A stretch of DNA of 10,617 nucleotides from Candidatus Altimarinota bacterium (GTDB lineage: Bacteria; Patescibacteriota; Gracilibacteria; UBA4473). Below the pieces are notes generated by a model, which worked only from the letters and a program-made list of their open reading frames with translations, was not told where the DNA came from and made no database searches. Location of the stretch: positions 1 through 10,617 of the forward strand of contig JAHDDZ010000024.1 in the NCBI GenBank assembly GCA_020629095.1, in the 5' to 3' direction. A program made the position numbers and the translations under genes. Shown here one piece after another: positions 1-5,172 of the stretch. How positions within the stretch are numbered: the stretch's first letter is position 1; each line of letters starts with the position of its first letter.

Positions 1-315
1 AGCACCTTCCCAAATAGAAGTGCCCGGGTGCTTCGTTTTTTTGAATCAATGAGCACACCAGAGTCACAAAACTGGCTGAAAAGTGCCGGTGCCATGAGCG
101 AAACATTCTTGGCATATGTGGCTTTTGCTGATAACTTTAATATTTCTACAGCAGCTAGCGGAGCTGTCACGGTGCGACCATTGCAAGTCAGTGCACAGCT
201 TGGAAGCGGAAAACAGAGAATCATTGAAGGAAGCACATTTGACAAGCTTGAAAAGCAGCTAACGGCAATTGCCAAAGGCAACAATCTTGACCTGACAGAA
301 GAACTGGATATTTGA
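1..315 (+). CDS. Hypothetical protein, 5'-truncated by the window edge
   Basis: The frame is open from base 1 to a TGA stop, so the gene probably begins upstream of the window. Internal candidate starts are GTG at 28 and ATG at 49, but neither has a convincing promoter or ribosome binding site. The visible part (about 104 residues) is soluble, with no membrane segment or signal peptide. It has a serine/alanine-rich middle (around SAGAMSETFLAYVAFADNFN), a possible beta-strand stretch (TVRPLQVSAQL) and a charged C-terminal helix ending in LDLTEELDI. I do not recognise the family. The next gene begins 41 bases downstream behind its own strong promoter, so the two need not be one operon. That it is coding is supported by the uninterrupted frame and the placement. 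No function can be given. Confidence 0.6.
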   Translation, partial: STFPNRSARVLRFFESMSTPESQNWLKSAGAMSETFLAYVAFADNFNISTAASGAVTVRPLQVSAQLGSGKQRIIEGSTFDKLEKQLTAIAKGNNLDLTEELDI

Positions 316-319
316 TTTC

Positions 320-348
320 TTGCAAAGTCAGAGACCCTCACGTATAAT
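320..348 (+). promoter_or_regulatory. Sigma70-type promoter for the gene at 357, predicting a leaderless mRNA
   Basis: TTGCAA (320-325), a 17-base spacer and a perfect TATAAT (343-348). The ATG of the next gene is at 357, only 8 bases after the -10 box. A start point at the usual 6-8 bases downstream would fall on or next to the start codon. The spacer and both boxes are directly visible; leaderless transcription is inferred. Confidence 0.75.
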
Positions 349-356
349 ACTTTTTG

Positions 357-830
357 ATGACAGACCAAACAACACAAACACAGGGTGGGCAGAGTGGCTT
401 TGACCCAGTTGCAGCTGCTCTTGCAGCACTTCCACTTGATCAGCTGGTGACCAAATCTGGCAAGAAAATAGGAGATTTTCAGATTCCTGAAAAGCTAAAA
501 ACAGATGACCCAGCGATGATCGATTTGGTCATGCGTAGTGAGGCGATGGACGATGCAGAGCGGCAGTATTGGTTTAATCTGACGGATGTGATGACGCCTG
601 ACCAGCTTGAAAAATTGCGTGGAATTTTGACTCGAGAGCGGCGAAAGCTGGCAGAAATCCATGTAAAATATGGTAAAAAACCGCCGATGGATCCGGCCTT
701 AGCCGCAGAACAAGCCAAGTCAAAAGCCGAGGAACGAGTGCGTCAGCAACAAGAGCTGAAAGCCAGAGAAGCCGCTGAGAAAGCAGTAGAAGGTGGTGAC
801 GAATTGCTTAGTGGTGACGCGTGGAGCTAG
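357..830 (+). CDS. Hypothetical charged protein with C-terminal coiled-coil-like helix
   Basis: A 157-residue soluble protein of unknown function. The N-terminus is Gln/Thr/Gly-rich and looks disordered (residues 1-15). Residues 16-95 are mixed helix, including PLDQLVTKSGKKIGDFQIPEK and an aromatic QYWFNLTDVMTPDQ segment. Residues 90-150 form a long Lys/Glu/Ala/Gln-rich helix that could be a coiled coil. There is no signal peptide or membrane segment. An in-frame TTG at 354 is possible, but I chose ATG 357 because of the promoter spacing. The last 23 bases overlap the 3' end of the convergent glycosyltransferase gene. I do not recognise the family. It could be a lineage-specific structural or nucleic-acid-associated protein, but nothing in the sequence proves that. 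Confidence 0.75.
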   Translation: MTDQTTQTQGGQSGFDPVAAALAALPLDQLVTKSGKKIGDFQIPEKLKTDDPAMIDLVMRSEAMDDAERQYWFNLTDVMTPDQLEKLRGILTRERRKLAEIHVKYGKKPPMDPALAAEQAKSKAEERVRQQQELKAREAAEKAVEGGDELLSGDAWS

Positions 831-1527
831 CCCATTCATGCAGTGCCAACCACGGAAAAACAACCACTGCCCTATAAATTCTTCGCCATCGATGTGGTTG
901 TAAAACAAGCCGCCAGAGCCATTCTAGCCCGATATGTTGGAGCAACGCTGGAGCCCTTTTTACACTTCCTGACCAAAAGTCAAACGTGCCACCAACCCCC
1001 ATTGCAATTTTTACAGAGGGGAGATTTGATAGATTTTTAGTTATGAAAAACTCTTGTTTTGGGGCGCCAAATGCAACTAGTAAAATATCTGGTTTAGTTG
1101 CTTCTAGTTGCTCTGAAATAGCATCTGGCGTGCCATCTTCCGCCCCTGCAATTACTAGCTTCGGATGCTCTTTTTCAAGCCACTCTGCGGCTTTTTGCGC
1201 TACACCCTGCCCGCCATACAGATATACTGATTTGCCCATTTCAGCGGCCACTGCGCAGGCGGTCGCAGCCGCCGAAACACCAGTAACACGTGGTAGTTTT
1301 TTACCATAGAGCAAGCGAGAAAGCGCGGTAATGCCGATACCATCGACTATATTATAGGTTGATTGGAGTACTTCTGAAAAGGCTTCGCCGGACTGTGATG
1401 CAACCAAAAACTCTGGGTTGACCGTGGCCACATGCGTTTGCTTTTCTGCGCGAAGCCAGTCTTTGCAGTTGCGCGCAAATTGCGCTTGGTTACACTGTTG
1501 CAGCGGTATGCTTAATAGCTTCATCAT
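808..1527 (-). CDS. WecG/TagA/CpsF-family glycosyltransferase
   Basis: A 239-residue GT26 enzyme. The family transfers N-acetylmannosamine or a related sugar from a UDP donor to a lipid-linked acceptor at the inner membrane face, as in enterobacterial common antigen, wall teichoic acid linkage and capsule synthesis. Visible hallmarks: TVNPEF at 35-40 (Thr and Asn of the active site), VDGIGI at 61-66 with the presumed catalytic Asp62, the YLYGGQGVAQKAAEWL nucleotide-binding stretch around 102-117, LVAFGAPKQE at 150-159, and GVGGTFDFWSG followed by KRAP at 177-193. The C-terminal tail (about 206-225) is rich in Arg, Trp and hydrophobics, as in the membrane-associating tail of TagA. Length is typical. 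The specific donor and acceptor cannot be read from sequence. Two tandem ATGs (1527 and 1524) could serve as start. The first overlaps the divergent RNHCP start codon. Confidence 0.92.
   Translation of the reverse strand: MMKLLSIPLQQCNQAQFARNCKDWLRAEKQTHVATVNPEFLVASQSGEAFSEVLQSTYNIVDGIGITALSRLLYGKKLPRVTGVSAAATACAVAAEMGKSVYLYGGQGVAQKAAEWLEKEHPKLVIAGAEDGTPDAISEQLEATKPDILLVAFGAPKQEFFITKNLSNLPSVKIAMGVGGTFDFWSGSVKRAPALLQHIGLEWLWRLVLQPHRWRRIYRAVVVFPWLALHEWASSTRHH
1490..1518 (+). promoter_or_regulatory. Weak candidate promoter for the RNHCP gene
   Basis: A -10-like TAATAG (1513-1518) lies 7 bases before the ATG at 1526. A poor -35-like TTACAC (1490-1495) sits 17 bases upstream. The spacing matches the leaderless pattern of other genes here, but the box quality is low. 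It lies inside the 5' end of the divergent glycosyltransferase gene. Confidence 0.35.
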
Positions 1528-1855
1528 GATCCAGTTTACTCATCGAAATGAAGGCTTCAAGTGCGAAAATTGTGGCTACACGGTGCCACCAGCACAGCAA
1601 ACCTGCCGCAACCATTGCACACAGTGCCTCTTTAGCTTGCATGTTGACGTATTTCCAGGTGACCGAAAGTGTGGCTGTCAGTCACTCATGAAGCCTGTTC
1701 AGGTATTCATAGAAAAGGGAAGTGCGAGTGCGTTACTGCACAAGTGCACAAAATGTGGTCATGAACAAAAAAATAAAATTGCAGATGATGACAATAGAGA
1801 ATCTATTATGCAAGTCTATGAGTTTAATTCTACACATAATATACATAAAAAATGA
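1526..1855 (+). CDS. RNHCP-domain zinc-ribbon protein
   Basis: A 109-residue Cys-rich protein of the RNHCP domain family, named after a conserved Arg-Asn-His-Cys-Pro motif. The family is thought to bind zinc and has no firmly assigned biochemical role. Paired cysteines are visible: CENC at 13-16, C27, RNHC at 28-31 followed by C34, CGC at 49-51, and CTKC at 74-77, then a conserved-looking KNKIADDDN. The motif reads RNHCT instead of RNHCP. The frame is open further upstream to ATG 1418, but homology begins at FTHRNEGFKCENC, so ATG 1526 is the likely start. Its stop TGA overlaps the ATG of the metallophosphoesterase (ATGA arrangement), implying co-transcription and perhaps coupled translation. 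The start codon shares two base pairs with the start codon of the divergent glycosyltransferase gene. Confidence 0.85.
   Translation: MIQFTHRNEGFKCENCGYTVPPAQQTCRNHCTQCLFSLHVDVFPGDRKCGCQSLMKPVQVFIEKGSASALLHKCTKCGHEQKNKIADDDNRESIMQVYEFNSTHNIHKK
1533..1560 (-). promoter_or_regulatory. Candidate promoter for the WecG/TagA-family gene
   Basis: On the minus strand, TTGAAG (1560-1555), a 16-base spacer and TAAACT (1538-1533). There are 5 bases to the first ATG (1527) and 8 to the second (1524), again pointing to a leaderless mRNA. It lies within the first codons of the divergent RNHCP gene. The -10 box is only a partial match. Confidence 0.5.
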
Positions 1856-2751
1856 GCCACTATATCCTTGGTAAAATAATTTTATTACTACTAACAGCTT
1901 TGCTCATTGGCGGTTTTTTCGTGCTTATTTTATTGGCTAAAAAGCAGCGATTTGTCCTGTTTGGATTCCTCGCCTTTGCGATGGCTATCGGGTCATATGC
2001 TCGGTGGATTGAGCCCAATCAAATAGTGGTGAGAGAGGTCGAGCTGCCCTATTCGTTTGAGGAGCCAGTGCGGGTGGCCCTGTTGGCTGATTTTCATTTG
2101 GGGGCATATAGTTGTGCGGTCGATGTGACGCGCTGGGTTGGGTTTTTAAATGAGTCGGATGCTGATGTGGCGCTCATAGCAGGGGATTTTGTGTGGGGAG
2201 TTAAGGACAGAAACCAGCTGCGAGACTGGCTTGCGCCACTTGCTGAGGTGACGGTTCCGCTTTACGCCGTGCTCGGAAATCATGATTTGCCGTCGCAGGG
2301 AGAGTTGCCGGCGGATGATATTGTAGCTGAGCTGGAGGCACTTGGAGTAACGATGATAGATGACACAGCAACAACTATTTCAGTTGGTCAAAACAGCTTG
2401 CAGTTGGTTGGGTTGGGGGATTATTGGAATACTGAATATGACCGAAAGGTTATTGAAAATCTTGACCCAAATGAGCTGACGCTGCTTTTGACGCATAACC
2501 CTGATCGAATTCACGATGTGCATATTCCACAATCGATCGATCTGGCACTAGCGGGTCATACGCATGGGGGGCAGGTTTGGACTCCGGCATTCATTCGTCA
2601 TTACATCATCCCTACCAGAAACGATTTTTTCCGTGGTTTGTCACTCGCAAATGGCATCCCAACATACGTTACATCTGGACTTGGAACTGGCGGTTTGCCG
2701 CTTCGAATCGGTGTAAAACCAGAGGTGGTTGTGTTCGTTTTTGGGGGGTGA
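1852..2751 (+). CDS. Membrane-anchored calcineurin-like metallophosphoesterase (YaeI-type)
   Basis: A 299-residue member of the calcineurin-like metallophosphoesterase superfamily. Two N-terminal membrane helices (about 7-29 and 33-50) are followed by a catalytic domain starting near residue 70. All metal-binding motifs are present in order: D80-x-H82 (LLADFHLG), GD at 111-112, GNHD at 142-145, TH at 214-215 and GHTHGGQ at 235-241. This layout resembles E. coli YaeI, which acts on UDP-2,3-diacylglucosamine in vitro, and other DUF-type phosphoesterases of unknown substrate. By the positive-inside rule the domain side is uncertain. The ATG overlaps the stop of the RNHCP gene. A TATACA 6 bases before the ATG (1840-1845) might give a separate start of transcription but lacks a good -35. 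The stop is a single base from the convergent membrane gene. The substrate cannot be inferred here. Confidence 0.92.
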   Translation: MSHYILGKIILLLLTALLIGGFFVLILLAKKQRFVLFGFLAFAMAIGSYARWIEPNQIVVREVELPYSFEEPVRVALLADFHLGAYSCAVDVTRWVGFLNESDADVALIAGDFVWGVKDRNQLRDWLAPLAEVTVPLYAVLGNHDLPSQGELPADDIVAELEALGVTMIDDTATTISVGQNSLQLVGLGDYWNTEYDRKVIENLDPNELTLLLTHNPDRIHDVHIPQSIDLALAGHTHGGQVWTPAFIRHYIIPTRNDFFRGLSLANGIPTYVTSGLGTGGLPLRIGVKPEVVVFVFGG

Positions 2752-2752
2752 T

Positions 2753-3091
2753 TTAGTTGCTTGTGAACCACACAATTCCAGCGGCAATCGCAATGCAGAG
2801 TGCATATGCCGCAGCAAAATTGATCCAATGTAGATGTGGCATTTTGGTACTGATGTACCATAAAAACAAGTAAAACAAAACGGATGGAATCATCGCCCAT
2901 AGGCTGCCCTGCATATATCCTGAAACGGTTTTGGGGGTTTTATCATTGAGTGTCAGCATGACATATCCTATCGCAGAGGCAATAGGAATACCCCCAATGA
3001 CACCAGCAGCCCGGCTACCCAGCGCTTGACCAATCAGTAAAATGAGGCCAATAACAGCGCCCCCTAATATGCTTTTAATGAGTATTTCCAT
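2753..3091 (-). CDS. GlpM/DUF3147-like small membrane protein (intact paralogue)
   Basis: A 112-residue integral membrane protein with four probable helices (about 3-21, 26-48, 62-82 and 88-109). The N-terminal pattern KSILGGAVIGL and the later SLWAMIPSVLFYLFLWY resemble the GlpM/DUF3147 family. GlpM is named for an effect on alginate production in Pseudomonas, and the molecular role of the family is unknown. It lies 6 bases downstream of a frameshifted relative of the same length that shares the pattern ILKSxLGGxxIGL, GVIGG, QGxLxAxIP and HWxNF. The pair looks like a tandem duplication. It is the last gene of the minus-strand block beginning at the CarB-like gene, and it has no Shine-Dalgarno sequence. 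The coding call is strong; the family name is moderate. Confidence 0.75.
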   Translation of the reverse strand: MEILIKSILGGAVIGLILLIGQALGSRAAGVIGGIPIASAIGYVMLTLNDKTPKTVSGYMQGSLWAMIPSVLFYLFLWYISTKMPHLHWINFAAAYALCIAIAAGIVWFTSN

Positions 3092-3097
3092 GGATGT

Positions 3098-3435
3098 CTA
3101 CTTATAAATAAAGAATAAAACTGCACAATAAAACACTGTCACAATGACAAAATTGAGCCAGTGTGTGTTTGGAAATAGCAGCGTGACGCCCAGTAAGCTG
3201 AGCATATATGGAATGGCAGAAAGAGTACCCTGCACCGAGCCTTTTAGGAAATTGGTTACGTCCATAGTGCTGGTGACAGTAAGCAAAAAGAGGGGGTAGA
3301 GCACAATCCATTTGGTTGGTAATCCCCCAATAACACCCCCAATTTTTGAGCCGAATAGCTCAGCAGCCCAGAGAGAGAGAGACCGATAAGTGTCCCTCCA
3401 AGGAAGCTTTTAAGGATGATGTCTATTGCCGGCAT
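3098..3435 (-). pseudogene. GlpM/DUF3147-like membrane gene frameshifted in a CT repeat
   Basis: From ATG at 3435, directly abutting the ppa stop codon, the frame encodes MPAIDIILKSFLGGTLIGLS and then runs into a T(CT)6 tract (3382-3370). As written it leaves the homologous frame and stops after 59 residues. Removing one CT unit gives GLSLWAAELFGSKIGGVIGG and continues to a TAG at 3100-3098. The result is a 111-residue, four-helix protein that aligns nearly without gaps to the 112-residue neighbour downstream. The 338-base span minus 2 is exactly 112 codons. Selection seems to have kept the downstream frame clean, so the break is recent, reversible, or a sequence error. Possible readings: a phase-variable gene caught OFF, a young pseudogene, programmed frameshifting, or a miscalled repeat. 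It is unlikely that the C-terminal piece alone (from a start at 3304) is a gene. Confidence 0.75.
3370..3382 (-). repeat. Dinucleotide tract T(CT)6 inside a coding region
   Basis: Thirteen bases of alternating AG on the plus strand (CT on the coding strand). This is the frameshift point of the membrane gene. Five CT units would keep the gene in frame; six are present. Confidence 0.9.
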
Positions 3436-3969
3436 CTAGGCGTGGTTTTGCTCGTATTCTTCTTTACACTCCGCCAAAAAGGCAAGTGCATCGCCTTTTC
3501 CTTTTACCCCAAGAATCTTCACTTCTTTGCCGGCTTCACGGTCTTTATAGTGGTTCAAGAACCACGTCATGTTCTCGAGCGTGTGGTGGTCAAAATCAGC
3601 TATGTCCATCACATTTTCTTGTCGGTGGTCACCAGCTGGAACAGCTAAAATCTTGTGGTCCAACTCGCCTGTGTCGTCCATCTCAATAATCCCTACAACC
3701 CGCACTGGCACAACGGTTCCAGAGTTAATCGATTGGCTGCAAACAATAATTACATCCATCGGGTCTTTATCATATTTATTCCACGTGCGCGGAAAAAATC
3801 CATAGTTTTGTGGGTAGGTCACCGGTGTTTTAAACAGCCGGTCAAGCATCATGCAGCCCATGTGCTCATTATATTCATACTTAATTGCAGACCCGCGCGG
3901 GATCTCTATCACCGCGTGAAACGTGTCTTTTTTGCCTTCCAGCGGAATGTCTGTAAATAGATTTGTCAT
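3436..3969 (-). CDS. ppa: Family I inorganic pyrophosphatase
   Basis: A 177-residue soluble cytoplasmic enzyme hydrolysing pyrophosphate to two phosphates, which pulls nucleotide polymerisation and activation reactions forward. The active-site set known from the E. coli enzyme can be matched: E22, K30, E32, R44, Y52, Y56, D67, D69, D72, D99, D104, K106, Y141 and K142. EIPRGS (22-27) and YPQNYGFFP (52-60) are characteristic. The usual signature segment reads DKDPMDV (67-73), with Lys where most family members have Gly, Ser, Asn or Asp. The metal-binding aspartates are kept, so activity is expected. It lies 11 bases after pgk, and its TAG stop directly abuts the ATG of the frameshifted membrane gene. 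There is no Shine-Dalgarno sequence. Length is normal for bacteria. Confidence 0.97.
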   Translation of the reverse strand: MTNLFTDIPLEGKKDTFHAVIEIPRGSAIKYEYNEHMGCMMLDRLFKTPVTYPQNYGFFPRTWNKYDKDPMDVIIVCSQSINSGTVVPVRVVGIIEMDDTGELDHKILAVPAGDHRQENVMDIADFDHHTLENMTWFLNHYKDREAGKEVKILGVKGKGDALAFLAECKEEYEQNHA

Positions 3970-3979
3970 TGTGTTTTTG

Positions 3980-3985
3980 ATTATA
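3980..3985 (-). promoter_or_regulatory. Possible internal -10 box before ppa
   Basis: A perfect TATAAT on the minus strand overlaps the pgk stop codon and ends 10 bases before the ppa ATG. No good -35 hexamer lies at the right distance, so ppa may depend on read-through from pgk. If used, the leader would be only a few bases. Confidence 0.35.
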
Positions 3986-5138
3986 TTTTAAGTATTTCAA
4001 GCCCTGGTAACGCTTTTCCTTCCAGCAGTTCCAGCATGGCTCCGCCGCCGGTGCTCACGTGCGTGTAGCTGTCATGCGGCAGGTTGAACATATCAAGTGC
4101 AGCCAGTGTGTCGCCGCCCCCCAAAACTGTTTTAGCACTAGTCTTTGCGGCTGCTTTGGCCATCATTTCAGTTCCTTTTTGAAAGTGTTTTTGCTCAATC
4201 ATGCCCATCGGGCCGTTCCAAATAAGCACCTTACTGTGCATTATGATCTCGGCAAAACTGGCGATTGTGTGTGCCCCAATATCATAAATCCGCATATCGC
4301 CCATCACGTCTTCCAGCGGCACATCCAGCGGATTATCGCTGTCGTGGCTATCAGCGCACATCACATCAACTGGCACATGAAATCCGCACCCGTGCGCGTC
4401 ACAGATTCCCATAATTTCCATTGCAGTGTCTAACTTATCTGGCTGATGAAAGCTGGCCCCTACGTCAAACCCCTGTGCCGCCAAAAACGTATTTGCAAGG
4501 GCGCCGCCCACCAAAATGTTATCAGCAATTTTTGCAAATTGCTCGAGCACTGCAATTTTTGTATCGAGCTTTGCGCCGCCCACCATGACGGTCAGGCCAG
4601 GTTGTTTTTCATCGGTTAAATATGGTGACATAGCCTCCACTTCTTGTGCCACCAAAAGCCCTGCCACAGCTGGCATATAACGAGCCAAGCCAACCACACT
4701 GGCGTGCCCGCGGTGAGCTGTACCAAAGGCATCCATGACAAAAATCTCTCCGCCAATGTTCAGGAGTTCTTGCACAAAAGCAGGGTTATTTTTCTTTTCG
4801 CCTGGCCAAAAACGGGTGTTTTCATGTAGTTGTATTTTCGCCTCTGAGGGCGTAAAATCAGATCGATGTTCGACTTCCATATCAAGCAATTGCCCAAGCC
4901 GTTTGGCAATAGCAATAGTACTAAGAGACGGTTCTGCTATACCCTTTGGCCGACCCAGATGCGTCAGCAGGTGAATGCGCTTTGCGCCCATTTCTAGTAA
5001 CTTTTTGATGGTCGGTAGCGAAGCCACAATCCGCGTGTCTTCAATGATTTTTTCGTCTTTCAACGGCACATTATAATCTGCCCGCACCACCACAATTTTG
5101 CCCTCTATATTCACGTCAGCCAGCGTTTTTAGGTTCAT
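3981..5138 (-). CDS. pgk: Phosphoglycerate kinase
   Basis: A 385-residue glycolytic enzyme transferring phosphate between 1,3-bisphosphoglycerate and ADP. In a fermentative organism it is a main source of ATP. Visible family motifs: VRADYNVP at 18-25 (substrate-binding Asp and Asn), HLGRP near 60-64, ENTRF near 106-110, DAFGTAHRGHAS near 136-147, GGAKLDTK (nucleotide-binding Lys), GGALANTF, the WNGPMG segment and GGGDTLAAL with STGGGAMLELLEG at the end. Both Rossmann-like lobes are complete. It is slightly shorter than the common length of about 395, with no missing core element. It starts 17 bases after the CarB-like gene stop behind its own promoter, and ppa follows after 11 bases. No Shine-Dalgarno sequence precedes the ATG. 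Confidence 0.98.
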   Translation of the reverse strand: MNLKTLADVNIEGKIVVVRADYNVPLKDEKIIEDTRIVASLPTIKKLLEMGAKRIHLLTHLGRPKGIAEPSLSTIAIAKRLGQLLDMEVEHRSDFTPSEAKIQLHENTRFWPGEKKNNPAFVQELLNIGGEIFVMDAFGTAHRGHASVVGLARYMPAVAGLLVAQEVEAMSPYLTDEKQPGLTVMVGGAKLDTKIAVLEQFAKIADNILVGGALANTFLAAQGFDVGASFHQPDKLDTAMEIMGICDAHGCGFHVPVDVMCADSHDSDNPLDVPLEDVMGDMRIYDIGAHTIASFAEIIMHSKVLIWNGPMGMIEQKHFQKGTEMMAKAAAKTSAKTVLGGGDTLAALDMFNLPHDSYTHVSTGGGAMLELLEGKALPGLEILKI

Positions 5139-5144
5139 ATATAG

Positions 5145-5172
5145 AGTATAATCAATTATTCGCTATATGCAA
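5145..5172 (-). promoter_or_regulatory. Promoter for pgk, leaderless spacing
   Basis: On the minus strand, TTGCAT (5172-5167), a 16-base spacer and TATACT (5150-5145). Six bases then lead to the ATG at 5138. The -35 lies inside the end of the CarB-like gene. The same -35 and spacer length appear in the tRNA promoter, which supports it as genuine. Confidence 0.7.

Noticed and set aside
1418..1525. Longer N-terminus for the RNHCP protein, from ATG 1418
   Set aside because: The extra 36 residues are antisense to the glycosyltransferase's conserved N-terminus and do not resemble the RNHCP family, whose homology begins just after ATG 1526.
3098..3304. A separate 68-residue membrane protein starting at 3304
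   Set aside because: It is the downstream frame of the frameshifted GlpM-like gene. The homologous N-terminal part lies directly upstream in another frame.
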